Part shown: positions 16,579 to 24,086 of the stretch, piece by piece
How the letters are laid out: every line of letters starts with the position of its first letter
Position numbering within the stretch: the stretch's first letter is position 1
DNA from: an uncultured Ruminococcus sp.
GTDB taxonomy: Bacteria > Bacillota > Clostridia > Oscillospirales > Ruminococcaceae
DNA length: 64,000 nucleotides
Reading direction: 5' to 3'
Assembly: GCA_900539835.1 (NCBI GenBank)
Contig: UQDR01000004.1
Coordinates: 55,654-119,653 of the forward strand
Notes under the pieces: generated by a model
What the model saw: only the letters and a program-made list of their open reading frames with translations
Databases searched by the model: none
Told to the model about the DNA's origin: nothing
Translations under genes and position numbers: made by a program

Positions 16579-16637
16579 AATTATGTTTATGCTCTTTACG
16601 GAACATTTTCTCCTTTCATTATTACGTCATCTCAATA

Positions 16638-16958
16638 TCAGTTTAACTTTTCATTTATGATTCTCTCAAGCTGCTCTTTCGGTAAAAGTCCCACAGAGCT
16701 TTCAATCATGTTTCCGTCTTTATAAAACACAAGAGTTGGAACTGACATTATTCCCATTTTAAACGAAATCAGACTGTTTTCATTTACATTGATTTTCACA
16801 ATTTTCAGCTTCCCTTCAAAATCATTAGAAAGCTCCTCCAAAATAGGTGCAAGTCTTTTGCATGGACCGCAGGTTTCTGAATAAAAATCCACAAGTACAA
16901 GACCTTTTGAATTTAAAACTTCCTGGTCATACTGCTTTTCATTAATATTTGTTACCAT
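16638..16958 (-). CDS. trxA: Thioredoxin
   Basis: The 106-residue thioredoxin carries the redox motif C30-GP-C33 (ETCGPCKRLAP) and the cis-proline loop SVPTLVFYKDG. The frame extends to 17036, but GAAAGGAAG sits nine bases before the ATG at 16958, and that start gives the normal size. It serves as a general disulfide reductant for cytoplasmic proteins and is recharged by the TrxB encoded next to it. Between the promoter and this start is a leader of about 60 bases. Confidence 0.95.
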   Translation of the reverse strand: MVTNINEKQYDQEVLNSKGLVLVDFYSETCGPCKRLAPILEELSNDFEGKLKIVKINVNENSLISFKMGIMSVPTLVFYKDGNMIESSVGLLPKEQLERIINEKLN

Positions 16959-17024
16959 AAAATCAAACTTCCTTTCTTTATTACCATTGTTCTCATCAAC
17001 TGCTTTTTTATACTCCTTGTTTAT

Positions 17025-17053
17025 AGTATACAACATTAGTATTCTTTTTTCAA
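17025..17053 (-). promoter_or_regulatory. Promoter of trxA-trxB
   Basis: On the minus strand TTGAAA (17048-17053), a 17-base spacer and TATACT (17025-17030) precede the trxA start by about 66 bases. Confidence 0.75.
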
Positions 17054-17144
17054 GCCCCTGTTATTTAGTAACATAAAATTATAGCCTGTGAATTTGTATA
17101 ATTTATTAAATTTTCGGTAAGTCCTTTTAAAAAAGAACAGTATA

Positions 17145-17153
17145 TGCTATAAT
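17145..17153 (+). promoter_or_regulatory. Extended -10 promoter of pfk
   Basis: TGC followed by TATAAT (TATAAT at 17148-17153) is an extended -10 element. No good -35 is visible at the right distance, which extended -10 promoters tolerate. AAGGGAGG precedes the ATG at 17197. Confidence 0.65.
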
Positions 17154-17196
17154 AAGATAAAGTAAAAAATATTCTGTTTTTAAGGGAGGATTTACA

Positions 17197-18402
17197 ATGA
17201 ATATTGCCGTTGCTCAGTCAGGCGGACCAACCTGTGCCATTAATGCTTCACTTTTGGGAGTATTTAAACAAGCGCTTAAAACACCTGAAATTGACGCTGT
17301 TTTCGGTTCAATTAACGGAATTGAAGGCATAATCAACGACAAGCTTGTTGATTTAAAGCTCATTATTAAAAATACCGATGATATGGAGCTTTTAAAACAA
17401 ACCCCTTCAACTGTTCTTGGTTCATGCAGATATAAATTGCCTGAGCCTGAATCAAATGACTCAGTTTATGATATTATTTTGAATTGTTTTGAAAAGCACA
17501 GAATTGAAGCCTTCTTCTATATAGGCGGTAATGATTCTATGGATACAGTCGCAAAACTGTCTGCATTTTTCAAAAGCAAAAACAAAGATATTAAAGTTAT
17601 CGGTATTCCAAAGACCATAGATAATGACCTGCCTGAAACAGACCACACTCCGGGATTTGGCTCTGCCGCTAAATATGTTGCCGCAACCGTTCAGGAAATA
17701 ATCCGTGACAGTTCTGTTTATTCAAACGATTCAGTTACGATAGTGGAAATCATGGGTCGTCATGCCGGCTGGCTTACCGCTTCAACCTGTGTTCTTCGTG
17801 CTAACGGCGAGCTTGCTCCGCATCTTATATACTTACCTGAATGTGAATTTTCAGCTGAGAAATTCATTGAAGACGTAAGAATTCAACAGGCAAAGCACAA
17901 AGCTGTTATCGTTGCAATTTCTGAAGGAGTTGAAATTCCCGACGCGAACGGAAGCTATCAGTCGGGAGCTGTAGACGTATTCGGACATAAATACCTGTCA
18001 GGTATCGGCAAGGTCCTTGAAAATCTTGTTCGTGAAAAAATCGGATGTAAAGTCCGCTCTATAGAGCTTAACGTAATGCAAAGGTGCTCCTCCCATATCA
18101 GCTCTAAAACCGACATAGATGAAGCCGAAGAAATCGGCGCTAAGGGCGTTGAAGCTGCGTTGCAGGGTAAAACAGGTCAGACAATGGTTTTTAAACGTAT
18201 ATCAGACAAGCCTTATGTTATCACAATCGACAGTGCAGATGCTACACTTATTGCAAACCACGAAAAGTTCTTCCCAAAGGAATGGATAAATTCACAATGC
18301 AACGATATTCTTCCTGCTGCAATAAACTATTTTCTCCCGCTTATTCAGGGTGAAGTAAACATTGAGATGAAAAACGGAATGCCTGTGCATTTTAAGATAT
18401 AG
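17197..18402 (+). CDS. 6-phosphofructokinase, probably pyrophosphate-dependent
   Basis: The enzyme phosphorylates fructose 6-phosphate in glycolysis. The 401-residue length is longer than the ATP type (about 320). The phosphoryl-donor loop reads GGND (110-113), with Asp at the place where ATP enzymes have Gly. The catalytic segment reads PKTIDND (138-144), with Lys where ATP enzymes have Gly. These two changes are the accepted marks of pyrophosphate use, which would make the step reversible. The first Asp of the GGDD motif is Asn here, a variation to note. MGRHAGW and the E-G-V substrate segments are intact. It is a single-gene transcript ending at the terminator at 18418. Confidence 0.85.
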   Translation: MNIAVAQSGGPTCAINASLLGVFKQALKTPEIDAVFGSINGIEGIINDKLVDLKLIIKNTDDMELLKQTPSTVLGSCRYKLPEPESNDSVYDIILNCFEKHRIEAFFYIGGNDSMDTVAKLSAFFKSKNKDIKVIGIPKTIDNDLPETDHTPGFGSAAKYVAATVQEIIRDSSVYSNDSVTIVEIMGRHAGWLTASTCVLRANGELAPHLIYLPECEFSAEKFIEDVRIQQAKHKAVIVAISEGVEIPDANGSYQSGAVDVFGHKYLSGIGKVLENLVREKIGCKVRSIELNVMQRCSSHISSKTDIDEAEEIGAKGVEAALQGKTGQTMVFKRISDKPYVITIDSADATLIANHEKFFPKEWINSQCNDILPAAINYFLPLIQGEVNIEMKNGMPVHFKI

Positions 18403-18417
18403 AAAACCATATTATAA

Positions 18418-18456
18418 GCAAAAAGAGCTGCTGCGTTATGCAACAGCTCTTTTTAT
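18418..18456. terminator. Bidirectional terminator between pfk and the MerR gene
   Basis: A stem of AAAGAGCTG paired with CAGCTCTTT, extended inward with one mismatch, is flanked by A and T runs on both sides. It serves two converging genes. Confidence 0.88.
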
Positions 18457-18511
18457 TAAATAACATTCAATAAAAGACTAAAACTTGCCTAAGTCATAGA
18501 ATCCATAGAAT

Positions 18512-19798
18512 TTATACTCGTGTAAATACATAATAATCCGTATCAAAACCACCCCAACGATAGTCACCACTTTTCCATTCTATAATAAGATAGTCTGTTC
18601 CGTTTATATTGCGTATTTCATATTTACAAGCTGTGCTGTTCCATTTTCTAAGTAAATAGCCTTTTGTCCACACCTGCAAATCACTGTCGTCTATTATTTC
18701 ATCACCATATCGGCTTATGCATTTTCCATTCTCAAAGAACTCAATTTCACTGAAGAACCACGATTTTTCATTTATCCTTTCAGTTGTGAAATCCTCTTTA
18801 TTAATAATAAAATCAAAAACTTTCCATTTTCCGATTACACACTTATCATCAACAAAAGGCATATCAATATTGTCTTTTCGAGCAATTTCTTTTGAAGTAT
18901 ATTCTTTATTATCAATCTGACGAAGAACAAGTATTGTTGGCTTTCCTCCTCTACGATAATTATACGACTTAAAAGAAATAAACATATATCGCATTCCATT
19001 ATAACTCTCAATTTCATAATTATTCACAGATGTGCTGTCGCCGGTATCAATTAAAAGTTTACCTTTAGTCCAACCATAGCACCAGTAACATTCGCCGTTT
19101 GGCAAGAAATAAATTTCTCTGTTCATATTGCCAATCTCAGGATTATCACAGAATTTATTTGCAAAGAAGTCTTGTTTTACTGCGTACTCACCAATAATCT
19201 GCCATTTTCCTATAACTGTTTCATCATTTTCAAAAGGAATATTAATATCTTCATCTAATACTGATATATCATCTCTCAGCTTAATCACATCGCATACAGC
19301 CTCAATTAAGCGGCTATCCTGTCCACCATAGCTTTTATAATTTGATATACGTTGGTAATCTTGAGAAACAATAGTTTTCTCCATAATTTCACAAGCCCGT
19401 TTAAAATCAGTCTCCTCAATTTTACTGCTCTTAGCTTGTGTATTATTTTCAGTTTCATTAAAAATAACATTAATCATATACTCTGCTCCTAATATAGTTT
19501 TTCTTGCTTCATCAAGGTTTTGAAGCATATCCTTCAGTTCAGATTCTTTCTTATCAAAAATTGCAAGAATGTCCTTATCACTTTTTATTTTCGACAAAAT
19601 CTTTGATATTTCCGACAGGGAGAATCCTACTTTCTTTAGAACTGCTATGCGAAAAAATACTGGAATTTGGTCTTTCGAATAATATCTGTATCCTGTAAAA
19701 CGGTCAATATATTCAGGCTTCAACAACCCCTGTCTATCATAATGACGCAATATGGTAATTTTAGTATCACATATTTTCGCAAACTCTCCGATTTTCAT
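18512..19798 (-). CDS. MerR-family regulator with two C-terminal beta-rich repeats
   Basis: The first 70 residues are a MerR winged helix-turn-helix (KIGEFAKICDTKITILRHYDRQGLLKP, split by a turn, then TGYRYYSKDQ). A dimerisation coiled coil covers about 75-115. The remainder has two related units, about 187-294 and 313-428. Each opens with a PF..D...VIGKW motif and carries an NG.C strand, a WTKG.LL motif and an NG..Y......S.DYR.GG ending, which suggests lipocalin-like or similar beta folds. These units probably sense a ligand, but none is known to me. GGAGG lies six to seven bases before the ATG at 19798, in preference to the GTG at 19807. The gene has its own MerR-type promoter (19841-19871). 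No efflux or effector gene is adjacent. Confidence 0.85.
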   Translation of the reverse strand: MKIGEFAKICDTKITILRHYDRQGLLKPEYIDRFTGYRYYSKDQIPVFFRIAVLKKVGFSLSEISKILSKIKSDKDILAIFDKKESELKDMLQNLDEARKTILGAEYMINVIFNETENNTQAKSSKIEETDFKRACEIMEKTIVSQDYQRISNYKSYGGQDSRLIEAVCDVIKLRDDISVLDEDINIPFENDETVIGKWQIIGEYAVKQDFFANKFCDNPEIGNMNREIYFLPNGECYWCYGWTKGKLLIDTGDSTSVNNYEIESYNGMRYMFISFKSYNYRRGGKPTILVLRQIDNKEYTSKEIARKDNIDMPFVDDKCVIGKWKVFDFIINKEDFTTERINEKSWFFSEIEFFENGKCISRYGDEIIDDSDLQVWTKGYLLRKWNSTACKYEIRNINGTDYLIIEWKSGDYRWGGFDTDYYVFTRV

Positions 19799-19820
19799 AA
19801 ATATCACCTCCGATTTTTTT

Positions 19821-19834
19821 ATAAGGTACCTTAT
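19821..19834. promoter_or_regulatory. 14-bp perfect palindrome in the MerR-gene leader
   Basis: ATAAGGTACCTTAT is a perfect palindrome between the -10 element and the ribosome site of the MerR gene. It could be a second operator, or a translation-masking hairpin next to GGAGG. The role is not known. Confidence 0.5.
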
Positions 19835-19840
19835 GTATAC

Positions 19841-19871
19841 ATTATAAACCTAATGTTAGGGTGAGAGTCAA
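19841..19871 (-). promoter_or_regulatory. MerR-type promoter with 19-bp spacer and operator dyad
   Basis: On the minus strand TTGACT (19866-19871) and TATAAT (19841-19846) are separated by exactly 19 bases, the over-long spacer typical of promoters untwisted by MerR activators. The spacer holds the perfect dyad CCTAA-TG-TTAGG (19849-19860). It drives the MerR gene itself, so autoactivation is likely. Confidence 0.85.
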
Positions 19872-19880
19872 GACCTTAAT

Positions 19881-19914
19881 AAAAAAATATGCCCTCCGTT
19901 TTATCGGAAAGCAT
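19881..19914 (-). terminator. Intrinsic terminator after the CLC gene
   Basis: On the minus strand a 10-bp stem with two G-U pairs (19889-19898 with 19905-19914) is followed by ATTTTTTTA. Confidence 0.8.
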
Positions 19915-19973
19915 TGTTTGAATTTTTAATAATGGATCAACACTCAGGTAAACTTCTACTGAAATTACAAAAA

Positions 19974-21257
19974 CTAATGAGCACTCTTATTAATATACTT
20001 CGTCTTAAGCTTTGAATATACAATTTTCTGTGAGCTGTAAAGTCCGTAATATCCTGAAAGCATATAGCTTACTCCACAGGCAAATGCAAAAAGCATAAGC
20101 CCATCTGTCCCGAACATTTCAATGCTCAAGAAAATTGACGCTATGGGACAGTTTACTACTCCACAGAAAAGGGAGATCAATCCTACTGCCGCACCGAACT
20201 GGGGCGATAATCCCAGCAATGATGCAGCTGCACATCCGAAAGTAGAGCCTATAAACATTGTAGGTACGATCTCTCCGCCCTTAAAGCCTGCTCCAATCGT
20301 AACAGCAGTAAAAACTATTTTGAGAGCAAAGCTATACCAATGAGCTGTGCCCTGCTCCAAAGCTGCGGAAATAACATCCGAACCAGCGCCATTATAATCC
20401 TGATTACCGATTATAAGTGTAAGCAGAATAATTGCACATCCACCCACAAAAGCACGTATATAAGTGTTATTAAAAGTTACTTTCAGCTTATAATGAGAAT
20501 ACTTCATTGCCACGCAGAAAATAATGCTTACTAATGCACATAATGCGGCAAGAACGCCTGTCTGTATCACAGAAACTATATTCATCTCAGGAACAAATTT
20601 CGATATATCAAAAGAAGCGGAATGCGACCCAAACAACTGCGAAACCTTATATGCCACCAAAGCCGACGCAATACACGGAACAAGCCCTGCATAATAAATT
20701 ACTCCAACGCTTATAACGCCCATTGCAAAAAAAGCGGCAGTAATCGGAGTACCGAAAAGCGAAGAGAAAACTGCGCTCATTCCGCACATTATCACAAGGC
20801 TCATGTCTCTTTCGTCCAGCTTAAAAAGCTCGCCAATCTTCGCACCGATACTTCCCCCAAGCTGCAGGGCGGCACCCTCACGTCCGGCGGAGCCTCCTAC
20901 CAAATGAGTAATCACCGTAGATATAAAAATCAGTGGTGCAATTACGATAGGAACATGTCTGTCAGATCTGACTGAACTGATTATCATATTTGTACCGGGG
21001 TCGTCTTTCAGTCTGCAAAGCTTATAAAGCCCGGCTATAATCAGTCCGCCAACAGGCAGAAAAAAGATTATAAAAGGATAATCCTTTCTCAACTCATTTG
21101 CAAAGGCAACGGATTTATAAAACAGTGTTCCTACTCCGCCGCCTATAAGACCTACCACAACGGCTATAAACAGCCACTTGACAAAAGTCCATACATATTT
21201 TTTCACAGTAAGCAGCACTCTTAAAATCAAAGATTTTTTAATCATTTCCCTCACCAA
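19974..21257 (-). CDS. CLC-family anion/proton antiporter, probably the fluoride (CLC-F) type
   Basis: This is a 427-residue integral membrane protein with about ten helices and the CLC fold signatures. The gating-glutamate loop is GREGA (E127, 125-129) where chloride CLCs have GxEGP. The early pore loop reads GTNMII (88-93) instead of GSGIP, and a late loop reads KGGEIVP (326-332) with E329. These departures match what I recall of fluoride/proton antiporters that protect bacteria from fluoride. A chloride or other anion role is still possible. The gene follows ridA after a hairpin (21263-21282), so its expression may depend on read-through. I looked for a fluoride riboswitch upstream and saw none. 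Confidence 0.78.
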   Translation of the reverse strand: MVREMIKKSLILRVLLTVKKYVWTFVKWLFIAVVVGLIGGGVGTLFYKSVAFANELRKDYPFIIFFLPVGGLIIAGLYKLCRLKDDPGTNMIISSVRSDRHVPIVIAPLIFISTVITHLVGGSAGREGAALQLGGSIGAKIGELFKLDERDMSLVIMCGMSAVFSSLFGTPITAAFFAMGVISVGVIYYAGLVPCIASALVAYKVSQLFGSHSASFDISKFVPEMNIVSVIQTGVLAALCALVSIIFCVAMKYSHYKLKVTFNNTYIRAFVGGCAIILLTLIIGNQDYNGAGSDVISAALEQGTAHWYSFALKIVFTAVTIGAGFKGGEIVPTMFIGSTFGCAAASLLGLSPQFGAAVGLISLFCGVVNCPIASIFLSIEMFGTDGLMLFAFACGVSYMLSGYYGLYSSQKIVYSKLKTKYINKSAH

Positions 21258-21282
21258 AATAAAGGCGGGAAAAATCCCGCCT
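21255..21282 (-). terminator. Hairpin between ridA and the CLC gene (terminator or attenuator)
   Basis: AGGCGGGA (21263-21270) pairs perfectly with TCCCGCCT (21275-21282) and is followed on the minus strand by TTTATTTT. The interrupted T run suggests partial termination, which would lower CLC expression relative to ridA. Confidence 0.7.
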
Positions 21283-21290
21283 GAATATTA

Positions 21291-21665
21291 TTAAACTTCT
21301 GCAATAACCTCAACCTCTACAAGAACGTCCTTTGGAAGTTCCTTTACTGCAACGCATGAACGTGCAGGCTTGCTTGTGAAATACTCGCCGTAGATTCCGT
21401 TAAATGCTCCGAAATCAGACATGTTCTTCAAGAAGCAAACTGTTTTTATTGCCTTGTCGATTGAAGTTCCTGCGGCTTCAAGCAGATTTTTAAGGTTTTC
21501 ACAAACCTGCTTTGTCTGACCCTCGATAGTATCAGCTTCAACTGCTCCTGTTGCAGGGTTGATTGCAATCTGACCTGATGTAAAAACAAGGTTTCCAACG
21601 ACCTTTGCCTGTGAATAAGGTCCGATTGCGTCGGGTGCATTTTTAGTATAAATTGTCTCTGCCAT
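21291..21665 (-). CDS. ridA: RidA-family enamine/imine deaminase
   Basis: RidA (YjgF family) hydrolyses reactive enamine and imine intermediates released by PLP dehydratases, such as 2-aminocrotonate from threonine dehydratase. The 124-residue protein has GPYSQAKVVGNLVFTSGQI near the start, the catalytic arginine region KPARSCVAVKELP, and the closing VEVEVIAEV. It lies 27 bases downstream of ilvA. This pairing makes direct functional sense, because the product of IlvA is a RidA substrate. Confidence 0.95.
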   Translation of the reverse strand: MAETIYTKNAPDAIGPYSQAKVVGNLVFTSGQIAINPATGAVEADTIEGQTKQVCENLKNLLEAAGTSIDKAIKTVCFLKNMSDFGAFNGIYGEYFTSKPARSCVAVKELPKDVLVEVEVIAEV

Positions 21666-21692
21666 TTTAATCTTCTCCTTTATGTATATAAC

Positions 21693-22892
21693 TTATTTAT
21701 TTACGATTTTAAAGCCGGCATCGGTCAGACCCTGACGGATTTGTTTGATATGATCATAATTTCTTGTTTCAAGGACAATTCTCAGCAGACAGTCAGTAAT
21801 GTCGCTGTCCTCGCTTGCTCTTTCATGATGTATGGACACAACGTTTCCGCCAAGAGCCGCAAGAATCTGTGATACTCCCTGAAGCTGTCCCGGTTTATCC
21901 TCAAGCTGGATAGTGAGGGTATCTGAACGTCCTGATTTAAGCAGACCTCTTTTGATAACTCTTGAAAGGATAGTAACGTCGATATTGCCGCCTGAAACAA
22001 GGCAGACAACGTTTTTGCCCTCAACAGGAACTTTGTCAAACATTACTGCGGCAACGGAAACTGCTCCTGCTCCCTCGGCGATAAGCTTATGCTGTTCGAT
22101 AAGGGCAAGAATTGCGGAGGAAACCTCATCGTCGGTTACTGTTACAATATCGTCAACATACTTTCTGCAATATTCAAATGTATGTTCGCCGGGCTCTTTT
22201 ACTTTAATTCCGTCGGCGATAGTTGCCACATTATCAAGGCATTTGATTTTATTCTCAGCCAAAGATTCCACCATTGACGGTGCTCCGCTCGCCTGAACTC
22301 CATATACTTTAATTTCAGGCTTTAAGGATTTAAGTGCAAATGCAACACCTGAAATCAATCCGCCGCCGCCGACGGGGACAACTACTGCGTCGATTTCAGG
22401 AAGCTGGTCGAGCAATTCAAGACCGATAGTACCCTGACCTGCGATTACGTTTTCATCGTCGAACGGATGAATAAACGTATAGTTTTTCTCATCACGAAGC
22501 TGGATTGCTTTATTATAAGCGTCATCATACACACCCTCAACGAGGCAGATTTCAGCACCGTAGCTTCTTGTAGCTTCAACCTTTGAGATAGGTGCTCCGT
22601 CAGGCAAGCAGATAGTTGCTTTTATACCGCTTTTCTGTGCGGCAAGTGCAACACCCTGAGCATGATTTCCTGCTGAACAGGCGATAACACCGTGAGATTT
22701 TTCTTCCTCACTTAGCTGTGAAATCTTATAGTATGCTCCTCTGACCTTAAATGATCCTGTAACCTGCAAATTCTCGGTTTTGAGATATACGTTAGCCTTT
22801 GGGTTTATTTGGGGAGCATTAATGACCTGAGTTGGTCTCAGGACCTCTTTCAATACATGTTTTGCATGATAAACCTTATCAAGTGTAAGCAT
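21693..22892 (-). CDS. ilvA: Threonine ammonia-lyase with C-terminal ACT domain
   Basis: The enzyme deaminates threonine to 2-oxobutanoate, the first step toward isoleucine. The PLP lysine is K49 in TGSFKVRGAYY, and the phosphate-binding glycine loop is VGGGGLISG (about 172-180). A single ACT-like domain covers about 325-399 (DTLTIQLEDKPGQLQGVSQIL). The length of 399 residues matches the short clostridial form. Such enzymes may be biosynthetic or catabolic. Here the upstream T-box leader with an apparent isoleucine specifier points to biosynthesis. It is first in the ilvA-ridA-CLC unit. Confidence 0.93.
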   Translation of the reverse strand: MLTLDKVYHAKHVLKEVLRPTQVINAPQINPKANVYLKTENLQVTGSFKVRGAYYKISQLSEEEKSHGVIACSAGNHAQGVALAAQKSGIKATICLPDGAPISKVEATRSYGAEICLVEGVYDDAYNKAIQLRDEKNYTFIHPFDDENVIAGQGTIGLELLDQLPEIDAVVVPVGGGGLISGVAFALKSLKPEIKVYGVQASGAPSMVESLAENKIKCLDNVATIADGIKVKEPGEHTFEYCRKYVDDIVTVTDDEVSSAILALIEQHKLIAEGAGAVSVAAVMFDKVPVEGKNVVCLVSGGNIDVTILSRVIKRGLLKSGRSDTLTIQLEDKPGQLQGVSQILAALGGNVVSIHHERASEDSDITDCLLRIVLETRNYDHIKQIRQGLTDAGFKIVNK

Positions 22893-22914
22893 TTCTTATC
22901 AACCTCTTTAAAAT

Positions 22915-23150
22915 ATAATAAGCCCCGCCCCTAAACAGAGGCGAAGCTTTTAACTCCGTGTTACCACTCTGATTGCACAGCATAATACACGCAATGCTGC
23001 ACCGCTCAAACTCAGATAACGGTGAGAACCGAGTGAACCTACTGAATTCAATTCACCAACTCAGGAATGATCCTAATCCGCAACAGTCTGCCGCATTTCA
23101 CCGTTCACGGCTCTCTGAAAGTCTGTTTTTTGCTAATTACGTTTCCGTCA
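22915..23150 (-). promoter_or_regulatory. T-box riboswitch leader, apparent isoleucine specifier
   Basis: The leader upstream of ilvA carries the T-box sequence AGAGTGGTAACACGG (22956-22970 on the minus strand), which pairs with the uncharged tRNA acceptor end. It is followed by a 10-bp terminator stem (about 22920-22949) with a U-rich tail. Stem I elements AGAGAGCC and GGTGAAA occur near the 5' end. The stretch GGATCATTCCTGAGTTG places ATC (23069-23071) at the specifier position just before the conserved CTGAGTTG, so tRNA-Ile would be sensed. When Ile-tRNA is scarce, transcription should continue into ilvA. Confidence 0.9.
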
Positions 23151-23171
23151 AAGTTTTTAATATATAATAAT

Positions 23172-23199
23172 ATTATAACACTATTGGCGGATTTGTCAA
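23172..23199 (-). promoter_or_regulatory. Promoter of the T-box/ilvA operon
   Basis: On the minus strand a perfect TTGACA (23194-23199) and a perfect TATAAT (23172-23177) are separated by 16 bases. Transcription should start just upstream of stem I of the T-box. Confidence 0.85.
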
Positions 23200-23216
23200 G
23201 GGGAAAATTCACGCTT

Positions 23217-23702
23217 TCAGACAGAATAATTCCTATACATAACCCAGAGGTTGATTATTTTAAGTCCTTTTTCCTGAGCCATAAAAATAGCCTGAGATGT
23301 ACGGCTGGCGGTAATGTTTTTATCATAGTAGCAGATGCAGTAATCTGAAAGCTCGACAAGCTTTTTATTAAGCTTTGTGGTGCTTCCGCTCCAATACTGG
23401 ATTTCTACGCCTTCTTTATCAGAAAGAATTTCGTTATAATCATTTTTTTGATTTGAATCCCAGCCGTTCACTTTAAACCTATTATAACGGGGCAGAAAAA
23501 GGTGAAGCTTTATATGGGGATATACTTTTCTGAGTCTTATAACAGCTTTTGCACAGATAATATCCCAACCGACAAGACCTCCGGCATAAAAATCCGCAAC
23601 TCCTTTTTGAATTAAATCTTCTATTTCATGCATAACTTTTAATTCAATCACCCATGTGACCGGTAAAGATTGATGCCCGAAAAAACAACAATTCTTAATC
23701 AT
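23217..23702 (-). CDS. SLOG-superfamily protein (DUF1273/YpsA-like)
   Basis: The 161-residue soluble protein begins with CCFFGHQSL, the modified strand-loop typical of DUF1273 proteins. It continues with a glycine-rich nucleotide-binding loop AGGLVGWDIICA (about 40-51) and a second strand region LHLFLPRYNRF. SLOG proteins bind nucleotides or related ligands, and some act as sensors in conflict systems. No toxin or effector is next to it. A second member with a closer match to the family (GHRNRDLP, GMAEGVDLICAE) lies at 46417-47013. The biochemical role is unknown. Confidence 0.75.
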   Translation of the reverse strand: MIKNCCFFGHQSLPVTWVIELKVMHEIEDLIQKGVADFYAGGLVGWDIICAKAVIRLRKVYPHIKLHLFLPRYNRFKVNGWDSNQKNDYNEILSDKEGVEIQYWSGSTTKLNKKLVELSDYCICYYDKNITASRTSQAIFMAQEKGLKIINLWVMYRNYSV

Positions 23703-23756
23703 TTTTAGGTTCTCCGTCTTTTATTTAATATGTATTTATTATATCTCAGGGGGCTG

Positions 23757-23782
23757 TGGTATCAAGTGTAACAATGGTATCA
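23757..23782 (+). repeat. 8-bp direct repeat upstream of the ribbon-helix-helix gene
   Basis: TGGTATCA occurs at 23757-23764 and again at 23775-23782, an 18-base period. It lies about 80 bases upstream of a small DNA-binding protein gene and could be its operator. Confidence 0.45.
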
Positions 23783-23862
23783 TTCAGACACCATACAAAT
23801 ACAAATTGCAGTGATATTATAAAATTACAAAATTACATCAAACTGCAAAGGAGCCTTTTATA

Positions 23863-24054
23863 GTGTCGATTATTAAGTCGCAATTCACTTTAAGATTAGA
23901 TTTAGAAGATCATGCTAAAATTAAAAAAATAGCGCAAAAAGAGAATCGATCTATGACTAACATGATAGAAACTTTAGTAAAAAACGAAATTAACCAATAT
24001 GAAAATGATAATGGTGAAATCATTTTAACTGACAGTGATATCTTTTTGGAATAG
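23863..24054 (+). CDS. Small ribbon-helix-helix DNA-binding protein
   Basis: The 63-residue protein fits the Arc/MetJ/CopG fold. A short beta strand (SQFTLRLDLE) is followed by two helices (EDHAKIKKIAQKENRSM and TNMIETLVKNEINQYE) and an acidic tail. Such proteins bind DNA as dimers and are often antitoxins. The start is GTG at 23863, nine bases after AAGGAG. No toxin frame follows on the same strand, since the next gene is convergent. It may therefore be a stand-alone repressor or an orphaned antitoxin. Confidence 0.75.
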   Translation: MSIIKSQFTLRLDLEDHAKIKKIAQKENRSMTNMIETLVKNEINQYENDNGEIILTDSDIFLE

Positions 24055-24086
24055 ACAATTACAGAAAGCCGAAATAATTTATTTTG

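Noticed and set aside
21258..21290. Fluoride riboswitch before the CLC gene
   Set aside because: The gap is only 33 bases and contains a simple perfect hairpin, with no room for the crcB-motif pseudoknot.
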